A DNA stretch of 64,000 nt, from the NCBI GenBank assembly GCA_965277595.1, contig CBDIDH010000002.1:930001-994000 (forward strand), in the 5' to 3' direction. Positions 35,017 through 43,495 of this stretch are shown here, one piece after another. The position numbers were made by a program, and so were the translations under genes. How positions within the stretch are numbered: position 1 is the first letter of the stretch; each line of letters opens with the position of its first letter. A model generated the notes under the pieces. That model searched no databases. It was given only the letters and a program-made list of their open reading frames with translations, and was not told the DNA's origin. Origin of the DNA: CBDIDH01 sp965277595 (GTDB lineage Bacteria > Planctomycetota > Planctomycetia > Isosphaerales > Isosphaeraceae).

Positions 35017-35877
35017 TCAGCAACTGGAATGGTGGGCCTGACCGACCAGGGCCGCGATCTGGCGGCTGAATTCGGCGCGATGCGTCAGGAAACCGACGTG
35101 GCCGGCACCTTCAAGAATTTCAAAGCCGGCGCCTGGGATCGACGAGGCGAGGGCACGCTGTCGGGCCGCGGGAACGATCACGTCACGCGAACCGGCGACG
35201 ACGAGCGTCGGAACATCAATCCGCCAGAGCCGGTCGGTGAGGTCAAACGATTCGAGCAGGGCGAGGCGGCGAGCCATGACGCTCTGATCGGTCTCCCAGC
35301 AACGCTCAACGACGAAGTCAGGCAAGGCACCCGGCTCGGGCTTGCCGCCGTGAAGGAGGTTGAAGAACTGGTTGACGAACCCATTGTCGCTCGGCAGGGG
35401 GAATCGTTCGAGAACTCGACGCGCGATCATCGAGCCGACAGAGGTGCGAAACCTCGCCTCGGCGCCATGGACGATCAACGAGCCGACCCGGTGAGGGTGC
35501 TCGACGGCCAGTTCCAGCGCAATCGCGCCTCCAAAGGAGACACCGAGTACCGTCGGCCGTTCCAGACCGAGGCGGTCGATCACTGTCGCCAGGTCGTGGG
35601 CGTGTTCGGTCATCGACCGGGGAAGGCCGCCCATCGGGAACCGATCGCCGCGAAGGCCGCAGACGATTACCTCAAACCGACGCGAGAGCCGTTCGGCCAG
35701 CGGCGCCACAAGGCGCCAGCCCCCCGCGAGGCCCGGGACAAGCACGATCGGCAAGCCCGAACCCACCCGGACAACGTCAATCCATTCACCGTCATCAAGC
35801 CGAAGCTGCCTCTGCGTCCCTTCCATGAGTCGAGAGGCCATCACCCAACCGGTCCGCCGTTTCGCAGCAACCCTCAT
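35017..35877 (-). CDS. alpha/beta hydrolase
   Basis: Cytoplasmic hydrolase of 286 residues. The nucleophile elbow GVSFGG carries S114, the acid is in VAGSRDVIVP, and the His in EGAGHVGFL. HGxG-like LVPGLAGGW at 46-54 would form the oxyanion hole. The start at 35877 is preferred over two internal Mets because GAGGAGGATCG immediately precedes it. Substrate unknown; the family includes esterases, lactonases and C-C hydrolases. Confidence 0.85.
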   Translation of the reverse strand: MRVAAKRRTGWVMASRLMEGTQRQLRLDDGEWIDVVRVGSGLPIVLVPGLAGGWRLVAPLAERLSRRFEVIVCGLRGDRFPMGGLPRSMTEHAHDLATVIDRLGLERPTVLGVSFGGAIALELAVEHPHRVGSLIVHGAEARFRTSVGSMIARRVLERFPLPSDNGFVNQFFNLLHGGKPEPGALPDFVVERCWETDQSVMARRLALLESFDLTDRLWRIDVPTLVVAGSRDVIVPAARQRALASSIPGAGFEILEGAGHVGFLTHRAEFSRQIAALVGQAHHSSC

Positions 35878-36055
35878 CGATCCTCCTCAAATTCCGGCGC
35901 ACCTCAAAAGCGGTCGTATCACGTTGTAGCCGGACGGCTCGATGCCCCCATCCAAGGGCAGGTTGCATACCTTCAATGATCCCAAGCAAAAATTTGCTCT
36001 CCCTCGGCTCTCACCCGTTTCCCAAACGCTCTGGCGAAGGTCGTCAACAATCCCC

Positions 36056-36067
36056 TTCGTTAACGAA
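36056..36067. promoter_or_regulatory. CGTTAACG palindrome 1 (candidate operator)
   Basis: TTCGTTAACGAA, a perfect 12-bp palindrome in the gap upstream of the sigma-54 activator gene. Confidence 0.4.
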
Positions 36068-36237
36068 ATTTCCGCGATGACCGCGACATTAGCCGCCTCA
36101 CCGCGAGTTAAACTCCGAAAATCGCACATCACAAATTACCTGGATGACTCATATTAAATTTTCAGCATCTTAGATGTTCGCCAATCAACCTATTTTCCCT
36201 GGTCTCAGCAACTTGTCTTTGCGAGGAGATATCTGAA

Positions 36238-36249
36238 GTCGTTAACGAC
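36238..36249. promoter_or_regulatory. CGTTAACG palindrome 2 (candidate operator)
   Basis: GTCGTTAACGAC, same CGTTAACG core as the other two sites, 182 nt after the first. Confidence 0.4.
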
Positions 36250-36282
36250 AAAAGTCCTGTCGATGTGGTGCCGTTAGCGAGA

Positions 36283-36296
36283 TTTCGTTAACGAAA
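36283..36296. promoter_or_regulatory. CGTTAACG palindrome 3 (candidate operator)
   Basis: TTTCGTTAACGAAA, a 14-bp palindrome ending 4 nt before the first possible start of the activator gene. A degenerate half copy CGTTAGCG lies at 36272-36279. Its position suggests repression or autoregulation of the downstream gene. Confidence 0.45.
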
Positions 36297-36300
36297 ACTT

Positions 36301-39300
36301 GTGTTTGGACGCAGGGCCGTTAAGCTGGTAAGGGTCGATCGGGGGTTGCCTCAGGACTCCGATGATCCAGACCACCTTGATGAGCCCGCTTTGATGGATT
36401 ACCCACAGGTCTTCAGATCGAAGGGACCGGGCAGGGGGGCGGCGTTCGGCCCCTCGGCCGAAGGGCTGGCGCGGGGACCCTTTTGGGGCCGAAAGCCGAA
36501 CCGCGCGTTCTTGATGTGCGTTTCGATGGCCGTCTTGCTGTACTCGCTTGAGGTCTTGCTTGTCGTCGCCTGGATGGGCGATATCGGGGTCCGATGTTTC
36601 TTTGGTAACGACCTGAAAGAGTCGGTCTCGAAGGAATATCGATGGGAGCCGGCGCGTCCTGTTCAGGGGGATATTCTCGTCTCGATTGCAGGGAGGCGGG
36701 TCGAGAATTATTCCGACTACATCCGGGCGGTTCGCGGGCTTTCGAAAGTGGTCGGCAAGAGGGTTGAGGTGCGCTGGCAAGATGGGAAACGTGGGGAGGA
36801 ACGATCGGCGGAGGTGTGGGTCCGGTATCGGCCGCCGGGGACGTATGTTTGGTCGGTGATCTGGTTCTTGCAAGAGATGGTGATCTTCGCGATTGGTGCC
36901 CGGGTCTTCTGGAAGCGGCCGTACGACGATTCCGCGCGGCTTTTCTTCTGGATCTGCGTGATGACCGTGGGCGCCTATATGGGGGGATATCACTGGACAG
37001 AGATCGTGGTTGAGCCGGCCTTGATTTACCCCTTTGCCTTGTTTGCGTTGTTCGTGCCGGTGGTCAGCTTACATTTTTATCTGGTTTTTCCGCGACATAA
37101 TCCGATTCTGGAGGCCCATCGGCGGGGGGTTCTGGGGGCGCTTTATGGCATTCCGGCGGCGTATCTGGTGGTGCTCTGGGGGGCGATGGTCTGGTCGCGC
37201 TGGCTGGCCGATTTCGCGCCGAGGGGCGCGGTGGTCTCGGCTCTCAATCTGATCAGAAACCTGGCCCTGGGGTATATCGGCCTGGCGGCTCTGCAGTTTG
37301 GGCTTTGCGTGCTCTGTCTGGTCGTGAGTTTTCGAAGGGCGAGCAATCGGGGCGAGCGGAACCAGGTGCAATGGATCTTGCTCGCCTCGCTGGTCTCGTC
37401 GCTTCTGATTGTTTACCTGCTCGGGCAGGCATGGACCGACCCGGCGACCCTGGGCCGCGATAGCGCGGGCTGGCCGATGTTCGGGGTTTCGCTCCTCTTC
37501 ACGCTGGCCTTCGCGCTGAGCATCACGCGGTACAAGTTGATGCAGGCGGAGGAGTTCATCAACCGGGGGATGGTTTACGTCGCCCTGAGCCTGACAGCGG
37601 GCCTGCTATATTCGGCGGTTCTGGTGCTCAGCGGGGTGATCTTCCGGGAGTTCTTTGGCAATCATCAAACGTCGCGAGGCGCGGCGGTGGCCGGGGTGAC
37701 GGTGGTTTTGATTTTGATCGGCTCGGAGCTGGCGCGGGGGCGGTTTCAGAAGGCGATCGACCGGCGCTTCTTTCGCGAGAAGTACAAGTTTGACCAGGCG
37801 ATGCGGAAGATGAGGCTGGCGGTCGGCAGCCTCGTCGATCGGGAGACGCTGGGGCGTCGGCTTCTGGAAGCGGCGGCGGAGGTGATGCGGCTGGAATGGG
37901 GGGCGATTTACCTTTGTGAAACGCCCGGCGGACCGATGCGGCTGGCCGCCTGTCACGGCCCGGCGCCCGATGAAGTGACGCTGGCGGCGGGGCATCCGCT
38001 CGTCGATCGGCTTAGAAAGGTGTCGGGCTTGCGGGTTCCCCATGCGGTCGGCATGGAAGGGGCCTCCGACCCGGCGACCGACGCCATGATCGCCCTCGGC
38101 GGCGAGGCGGCAAGCGCCCTGGAGGCTGATGGCGATCTCGCCGGCCTGCTTGTGCTCGGGCCGAAGCGGAGCGGAATGCCGTACGAGGACGAGGAACTCG
38201 TCTTTCTCGGGGCGCTCAGCTCGGTGGCGACGCTGGCCCTGCACTCGGCGGGCATTCAGCAGACCCTGGAAGGTTTGAACGGAGAATTACGCGACAAGGT
38301 GAACAAGATTGCGGAACAACAGCGCAGAATCTTGATCTTGCAGGACCAGCTTTCCGACCACGGCGGCCACGGCGAAGCCCGAGGAGGGTTTGACCCGATC
38401 CCGGCCGGGACGACCGTTTTTGAACGGATTCGAGGGTCGGGCCGGGTCGTCCGCCAGATGATCGACCTGGCGAGAAAGGTGGCCGCGAGCCCTTCCGCCG
38501 TCTTGATCCGCGGCGAGAGCGGCACGGGCAAGGAGCTTCTGGCCGAGGCGATTCACGCCGCCAGTCCTCGGGCCGATGGCCCATTCGTCAAGGTTCACTG
38601 CGCGGCGCTCTCGCAAACGTTGCTGGAAAGCGAACTCTTCGGCCACGTCAAGGGGGCCTTCACCGGCGCGGATCGCGATCGGGTGGGGCGGTTCGAGCAG
38701 GCGGACGGCGGGACGCTCTTTCTCGACGAGATCGGCGATATCAACCTGGAGGTGCAGACGAAGCTGCTCCGGGTCCTTCAGGAAATGGCCTTTGAGCGGG
38801 TCGGTAGCTCGCAGACGATCCGGGTCGACGTCCGGATTCTGGCGGCGACGCACCAGGACCTGGAAGCCCTGATCGCCTCGGGCCGGTTCCGGGCCGACCT
38901 CTTTTATCGGCTCAATGTGTTTCCGTTGCAAACGCCTCCGCTCCGGGCGCGGAAGGAAGACATCTTTGAACTCGCGGTTTTCTTTCTCAATCTGCACGCC
39001 CAGCAGGCCGGTAAAGGAGTGACGCACCTGAACGATGACGCGGTCGAGGCGCTCGTGGCTCACGACTGGCCGGGGAATATTCGCGAGCTGGAAAACGTGA
39101 TCGAACGCGCGGTGATTCTCGCTGACGGACCGGCCGTGACCATCGAGGATCTTCCGGCCGAGGTCCGCCAGCCGTCGCCCTCGCCCTCGCGTCGGCGACC
39201 GCGCGCGGCCCTGACTGTGGGTTCACGACGCGCCGTGGCGGCGAGTGTGACGACCGAAGCGCCTGGCCCCGAGGATGAGGGCGAGTGGGATGCGGAAGTG

Positions 39301-39432
39301 CTCGCCTTTGAACGCCAGCGACTCATTGACGCCCTTGACGGCGCCCACGGCAACAAGAGCGAGGCCGCCCGGCTTCTGGGAATGCCCCGAAGCACCTTTT
39401 GCAGCAAGCTCAAGAAACACGGGATGGGATAG
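36301..39432 (+). CDS. membrane-bound sigma-54-dependent transcriptional activator (PDZ-like, multi-TM, GAF, AAA+, Fis HTH)
   Basis: A 1043-residue one-piece sensor and enhancer-binding protein. TM1 lies at about 72-95; an extracytoplasmic PDZ-like module at about 118-165 (QGDILVSIAGRRVENYSDYI); about seven further TM segments between 180 and 480; a GAF domain at about 510-690; then the AAA+ domain with Walker A GESGTGKE at about 738, the sigma-54 contact loop GAFTGA at about 784, and DGGTLFLDEIGDI. A Fis-type helix-turn-helix (NKSEAARLLGMPRSTF) closes the protein. No receiver or kinase domain, so ligand or membrane stress is sensed directly. The start is uncertain: GTG 36301 has no ribosome site, ATG 36394 is an alternative. 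Confidence 0.88.
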   Translation: MFGRRAVKLVRVDRGLPQDSDDPDHLDEPALMDYPQVFRSKGPGRGAAFGPSAEGLARGPFWGRKPNRAFLMCVSMAVLLYSLEVLLVVAWMGDIGVRCFFGNDLKESVSKEYRWEPARPVQGDILVSIAGRRVENYSDYIRAVRGLSKVVGKRVEVRWQDGKRGEERSAEVWVRYRPPGTYVWSVIWFLQEMVIFAIGARVFWKRPYDDSARLFFWICVMTVGAYMGGYHWTEIVVEPALIYPFALFALFVPVVSLHFYLVFPRHNPILEAHRRGVLGALYGIPAAYLVVLWGAMVWSRWLADFAPRGAVVSALNLIRNLALGYIGLAALQFGLCVLCLVVSFRRASNRGERNQVQWILLASLVSSLLIVYLLGQAWTDPATLGRDSAGWPMFGVSLLFTLAFALSITRYKLMQAEEFINRGMVYVALSLTAGLLYSAVLVLSGVIFREFFGNHQTSRGAAVAGVTVVLILIGSELARGRFQKAIDRRFFREKYKFDQAMRKMRLAVGSLVDRETLGRRLLEAAAEVMRLEWGAIYLCETPGGPMRLAACHGPAPDEVTLAAGHPLVDRLRKVSGLRVPHAVGMEGASDPATDAMIALGGEAASALEADGDLAGLLVLGPKRSGMPYEDEELVFLGALSSVATLALHSAGIQQTLEGLNGELRDKVNKIAEQQRRILILQDQLSDHGGHGEARGGFDPIPAGTTVFERIRGSGRVVRQMIDLARKVAASPSAVLIRGESGTGKELLAEAIHAASPRADGPFVKVHCAALSQTLLESELFGHVKGAFTGADRDRVGRFEQADGGTLFLDEIGDINLEVQTKLLRVLQEMAFERVGSSQTIRVDVRILAATHQDLEALIASGRFRADLFYRLNVFPLQTPPLRARKEDIFELAVFFLNLHAQQAGKGVTHLNDDAVEALVAHDWPGNIRELENVIERAVILADGPAVTIEDLPAEVRQPSPSPSRRRPRAALTVGSRRAVAASVTTEAPGPEDEGEWDAEVLAFERQRLIDALDGAHGNKSEAARLLGMPRSTFCSKLKKHGMG

Positions 39433-39447
39433 AGGGGATCATAGTAG

Positions 39448-39550
39448 GACCAATGACCAATGACCAATGACCAATGACCAATGACCAATGACCAATGACC
39501 AATGACCAACGCTAAATCATCTTTTTATCGGCCATTGGTCATCGGTCATT
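39448..39550. repeat. heptad-unit inverted repeat, copy 7 (nine-unit GACCAAT array)
   Basis: Eight perfect and one imperfect GACCAAT units (39448-39510) and a right arm GGCCATTGGTCATCGGTCATT (39530-39550) in the gap between convergent genes; only 6 nt separate it from the next stop codon, so it may also act as a bidirectional terminator. Confidence 0.9.
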
Positions 39551-39556
39551 AAGGAA

Positions 39557-40480
39557 TTACTTGGCGTCAAGAAGGGTCATCGTGGTGGACATGTCGGAAC
39601 TCTGGTTGATCTCGGCGGTCATGACCTTGATGAGGAGGTCGATCTTTTCGGTGACGGTCGAGCTGGTGACACGGCCGGCCTTGCTGTCAAAGTAAAAGGT
39701 GCCCTTGCCGTCCTGGTTGACAACCTTGATGTCGAGGTTGGACTTGGGGTCGGGTTCGAGGCCGAGCTTGACGTCAAGGGTGATCTTATCGCCCTGGGCG
39801 TCGGGACCGGTGTAAGTGTAGGTCTTGTCGAGCATCATCGTGCCGATCGGCGGCGAGGGGATCTTGGTCTGTCGGGTCCAGGGCTTGCCGGGTTCGGCGT
39901 CTCTGGGAAGAAGGAGGCTCGACTCTTGAATCATGTTCTTGAGCCCCTCCTCGGAAAACATGCTCACGCCCGAGGCATTCGGCCCGGCTTCCTTCAAGGT
40001 TTTGACAAGGCTCTCGGGCACCTTGACGTCGCTTAACTCGCCTTGAGGAGTCATCTTGTATTGAAACTTGGAACCGACGAGCGCCTTGAGGGTCGGGACA
40101 ATTCCGGCGGCCATCGGACCTTCGGGGGCCTTCTCGCTCTTGGAGTCGTATTCGAACTGGCCGAAGGGGTATTCGATCTTGGTCCGGACCTGGTCGATCG
40201 TCTGGGTGAGCGTGCCGATGCCGGTCTCGCGGTCGACCGAAAGGACGTTCCAGGTGGTGTCAATCGTCTGGCTGACGGTCGTGCGGATGTCTTGATTAGG
40301 CCCTTTAACCTTGGTCGTGGTTTTTTGAACCATCTGGTAGTGCATTGACTCGCCTTCGGTGAACTTCCAGCGGAGGACCGGCTCCGCCCCTCGCGCCGGG
40401 GCGTTGAGGATCGTCCCGCCAAGCGTCAGGGCCAAGGCGATTCCGACGATCCGCGACCGCGTCGTGAACATGCCGATCAT
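39557..40480 (-). CDS. secreted protein of unknown function (DUF6263-like)
   Basis: A 307-residue exported protein: signal peptide at about 1-31 (ALALTLGGTILNAPARGA) then a beta-rich chain opening RWKFTEGESMHYQMVQ with repeated TxTxT strands. It ends without a membrane anchor. The overall pattern recalls a planctomycete-enriched family (DUF6263), but this is a shape-based guess. Role unknown. Confidence 0.6.
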   Translation of the reverse strand: MIGMFTTRSRIVGIALALTLGGTILNAPARGAEPVLRWKFTEGESMHYQMVQKTTTKVKGPNQDIRTTVSQTIDTTWNVLSVDRETGIGTLTQTIDQVRTKIEYPFGQFEYDSKSEKAPEGPMAAGIVPTLKALVGSKFQYKMTPQGELSDVKVPESLVKTLKEAGPNASGVSMFSEEGLKNMIQESSLLLPRDAEPGKPWTRQTKIPSPPIGTMMLDKTYTYTGPDAQGDKITLDVKLGLEPDPKSNLDIKVVNQDGKGTFYFDSKAGRVTSSTVTEKIDLLIKVMTAEINQSSDMSTTMTLLDAK

Positions 40481-40685
40481 TCGATCATCCCCCGATAAGG
40501 CTGGTTTTTTTTCGAGGTCAATCGATTCATCCGAGCCTCGAACCGAGCCTGGCCCGTCCTCATTTGTGATCCAGATCCATCTGACCCGATCCCCAGACCG
40601 AGAGCCTATCCGGTGTCGGTGTCGGTCGGCCAGGGAGAAGTGTCGCCGATTCTCCTGGTTTTTTCAGGCAAATCCCGGACCGAGG

Positions 40686-41279
40686 TCAGTCCTCGACCTT
40701 GCGGAGGTCGTGAAGGATGGCGACGAGCGCGAGGAAGTCGTAAACGGCATGGGCGACGATCACGGCCAGGAGGTTGCCGGTCGCGAGCCAGACAAGGCCG
40801 AGATACGTCCCGAGCAGACCGGCGACCACGACATACGCGGTCGAGACCGGATGAAAGAGCCCGAAGAGGAGGCCGGCGACGACGACCGCCGGCGCGGGTC
40901 CGACCCATCGCGTCAAGGCCCCCTGGATCACGCCTCGAAAGAGCATTTCCTCGCCGATTCCCGCGGCCAGCGAGATCAGGGCGAGGTCGGGCCAGCCGCA
41001 ACCGCTGAGCGCGGGGGCCAGCTCGCGTTCGAGAAACGCCTTGATCCTCCCGAGCGGTCCAATCGGCCACCGAAGCGCCGCGGCCAGGACAAGCAGCATC
41101 GGCAGCGTCGCGAGCAAGCCGAGGCCAACCGCTCGACCTTCCCAGGCAAAGGCCGCCAGTGGCGGCACGCCCACCATCCATCCGACGACGATCGCCACCG
41201 GCGCCAGCCCCGCCTCGAAGAGGACAAAGACCGCGAAGGGCACCCGATCGGCGGCACTCGGGTCATCCCTCTCGTTCAT
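40686..41279 (-). CDS. CPBP-family intramembrane metalloprotease (CAAX protease-like)
   Basis: A 197-residue polytopic protein with the Abi/CPBP motifs: EEMLFRG at 110-116 (paired Glu and Arg), FGLFHP at about 142-147, and HAVYDF at about 176-181. These residues would bind zinc or catalyse cleavage inside the membrane. Bacterial relatives process prenylated or signal proteins, or protect against bacteriocins; no prenyl-protein gene is nearby. Confidence 0.82.
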   Translation of the reverse strand: MNERDDPSAADRVPFAVFVLFEAGLAPVAIVVGWMVGVPPLAAFAWEGRAVGLGLLATLPMLLVLAAALRWPIGPLGRIKAFLERELAPALSGCGWPDLALISLAAGIGEEMLFRGVIQGALTRWVGPAPAVVVAGLLFGLFHPVSTAYVVVAGLLGTYLGLVWLATGNLLAVIVAHAVYDFLALVAILHDLRKVED

Positions 41280-41307
41280 CCGTCATTCCTCCCTCGGCGT
41301 TGAAAAC

Positions 41308-42501
41308 TCACCACGCCTTTTCCATCATCTCTTCAAAATCGGTCAGAGTACACGGCCTTGGGTTCGTCCGGTGACAGTGGTCGAGCAAGGCCAGATGAGC
41401 ATAGTCGGCGATCCGGTCGCGGCGGAGGCCGTCAACCTGGCCGAGGCGTTTGGGAAGGGGCAAGCGGGCGAGAAGGAGTTCCGACAGCATGATGAGGTGG
41501 CTCGGGCCTTCGCCTCCGCGGCCGAGACCAAGGCGAGAGGCGACCTCGGTCATCCGGTCGGCGGCGACCTCGCGGTTGAACCGAAGGGCGTGAGGCAAGA
41601 GGATTGCGTTGAGCGTGCCGTGATGCGCCCGGCCCTCGCCGCCAAGCGCGTGCGAGAGCGAGTGAACCACCCCCAGGCCCTTGTGGAAGCTGATCCCGCC
41701 CAACAGGGCACCCATCATCAGCGATCGACGCGCCTCGGCGTCGCGGCCGTTGAGCACGGCCGATTCCAGGCCGCGGGCGACATATTTCAGCCCCTCCAGG
41801 GCGATCCCGTCGCAGATCGGGTGCTCGGTCGTTGAGAGATAACTCTCCACGCAGTGCGTGAACGCGTCCATACCCGTACCGGCCGTGAGTGTCGCGGGAA
41901 GGCTGAGGGTCAGCAGGGGGTCGCAGATGGCAAGGCTCGGCAGAAGGTGCGGGCTGAGGACGATCGTCTTCCGGCCGGTGCGCGCGACCTGGATCAAGGC
42001 GCCTCGGCCGACCTCGCTGCCGGTTCCGGCGGTTGTCGGCAGGGCGATCATCGGCGGCAGGTCGGCCCTGATCCGGTCGAGGCCGCCCGTGGTCAGGTCA
42101 TAATCGGTCAAGCTTCCCGAGTGCGTGACCAGCAGGCGGACCGCTTTCGCCGCGTCGATCGGACTGCCGCCGCCAAGGCCGATGACCCCGTCGCAGTCGC
42201 GATCGCGGTAAAGGTCGAGCGCCGAGGTGACATCGGCCTCGGTCGGGTTCGCCCGCACATCGTGAAAGATCACCGGATCGTCGAGCGGGCCGACGACCTC
42301 GGCGACGATTCCCGACGCCTCCAGACCCGGGTCGGTGACGACGAGCGGGCGTCTCACGTTGAGCCGGGCGAGTTCCTGGGCAAGGCCCGCGCGCGATCCA
42401 GGTCCGAAGAGAATCCGGGTGGGAAAGGTGAACGTCGCAACCTGTCCGCCCGGATGGTCGGCGGTTGTCGGACTCGGCGTCTTCCACGAACTCAGAGGCA
42501 T
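41308..42501 (-). CDS. iron-containing alcohol dehydrogenase
   Basis: Group III dehydrogenase of 397 residues from Met 42501; the frame upstream lacks family similarity and ATG 42501 has GGAG 8 nt before it. NAD(P) contact GLGGGSPIDAAKAV and the catalytic-metal region GTGMDAFTHCVESYLS then GVVHSLSHALGG with HHGTLNAILLPH supply Asp and three His. Substrate unclear: butanol, lactaldehyde or a related alcohol. Upstream on the same strand is a small TPR protein, separated by a repeat. Confidence 0.9.
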   Translation of the reverse strand: MPLSSWKTPSPTTADHPGGQVATFTFPTRILFGPGSRAGLAQELARLNVRRPLVVTDPGLEASGIVAEVVGPLDDPVIFHDVRANPTEADVTSALDLYRDRDCDGVIGLGGGSPIDAAKAVRLLVTHSGSLTDYDLTTGGLDRIRADLPPMIALPTTAGTGSEVGRGALIQVARTGRKTIVLSPHLLPSLAICDPLLTLSLPATLTAGTGMDAFTHCVESYLSTTEHPICDGIALEGLKYVARGLESAVLNGRDAEARRSLMMGALLGGISFHKGLGVVHSLSHALGGEGRAHHGTLNAILLPHALRFNREVAADRMTEVASRLGLGRGGEGPSHLIMLSELLLARLPLPKRLGQVDGLRRDRIADYAHLALLDHCHRTNPRPCTLTDFEEMMEKAW

Positions 42502-42554
42502 CGGGGCTCCGTCCGCTCGGGCGTTGGAATCCTCAAGGAGAGGGAGATACAAGA

Positions 42555-42616
42555 AGGGCAAAGGACAGAGGGCAAAGGGTAGACATTTTGGTCATCGGCC
42601 ATCGGTCATCGGTCAT
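42555..42616. repeat. heptad-unit repeat, copy 8 (hybrid arms)
   Basis: Left segment of GGGCAAA/GGACAGA units (42555-42579) and right segment of GGTCATC units (42590-42616). The two are not complementary, but they join the two unit vocabularies in one site, tying them to one family. Confidence 0.75.
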
Positions 42617-42640
42617 TTCCAGGCGAAAGGGAAGCAACCG

Positions 42641-42970
42641 TCAGGGGAGCGAGACGGTGGCGAGAAGTCCTTCCATCTCGGAGGCGGCGTGCCAGTCGCC
42701 GCGAGCCTGGGCGCGGGCGATCCCGGCGCGAAGGGTCTCGGAGGCCGGGCCGTTCTCGCCGGAGTCCAGGTACGACTGGCCAAGCTGCTGATACGCGGCG
42801 ACCTGGTCTTCAGGGTGATCGGCGATCAGGGCGCGGAGGCGGTCGCGGCCCTCGTCGGTGTCTCCATCGCGAAGACACTGCAAGGCCAGGCCGTACCGCA
42901 GGAAGGTGTCGGCCGGGTCGCTGGCGAGACTCTCTTCGAGCATCAGGCGTCTTGACGATTTCTCGGCCAT
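42641..42970 (-). CDS. small tetratricopeptide-repeat-like protein
   Basis: A 109-residue helical protein with TPR-like helical pairs such as LRYGLALQCLRDGDTDEG and AAYQQLGQSYLDSGENG, followed by a possible half repeat. No signal peptide. Probably a protein-binding module; partner unknown. Confidence 0.65.
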   Translation of the reverse strand: MAEKSSRRLMLEESLASDPADTFLRYGLALQCLRDGDTDEGRDRLRALIADHPEDQVAAYQQLGQSYLDSGENGPASETLRAGIARAQARGDWHAASEMEGLLATVSLP

Positions 42971-43495
42971 CGCGGGTCAATCCTCAAAGAGAAGAGGCGG
43001 CAGTCCAGAGCAAGCTCGTGTCGGGAACCAAACCGATCAACTTGCAAATTTCGGCCCTGATCTCGGGAATTCTCCAAGAGGCCGAAAGCCTCACCCTACC
43101 GGCGCATCTTCCCTGTCGTCAACCCGACCGGACGTTGCCGCGAATTTGCAACACAATGGCCCTTTCCAAACGGTCTTGCCGACAGCGCGGGCCAGTTTCG
43201 GCCCGGTTCTTCCGCCTGATCCGACCAACCGGCAGGCTCGCGAGGGTGTCCCGGTTGACCTTGCCGCGTCTAGCTGTTTGGCAAGCTGGGTAGAATTTCC
43301 GAATGATCGCGAGAGCTAGGAAGTCTGGGCTAATTTCAAGCGTGTGGTCTCAAGCTGGTAAATGGGGTAACCGATTCAAAGCAGGTCAGGAGTCGACGGC
43401 CAAGGGGCTGCGCAAGGACGTTATCCCAGGAAAGCCACGGGCAGCGGAGGCTGTTCCTGGGGCTTTCGAGCAATTCCGAAGAGGGGACCACCACC
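42971..43495. other. long non-coding gap upstream of the HtrA protease gene
   Basis: A 525-nt gap between divergent genes. No RNA gene, credible ORF or heptad repeat is visible. An unpaired TTGACC at 43255 lacks a good -10 at proper distance, so the promoter of the protease gene is not identified. Confidence 0.5.

Larger units (their letters stand above)
35878..36300. other. AT-richer non-coding region upstream of the sigma-54 activator
   Basis: A 423-nt gap with visibly lower GC than its surroundings between divergent genes. No credible ORF. It contains three 12- to 14-bp CGTTAACG-centred palindromes listed separately. Confidence 0.6.

Noticed and set aside
39448..39550. CRISPR-like tandem repeats.
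   Set aside because: Units are 7 nt with no spacers and no cas genes nearby; it is part of the heptad family.
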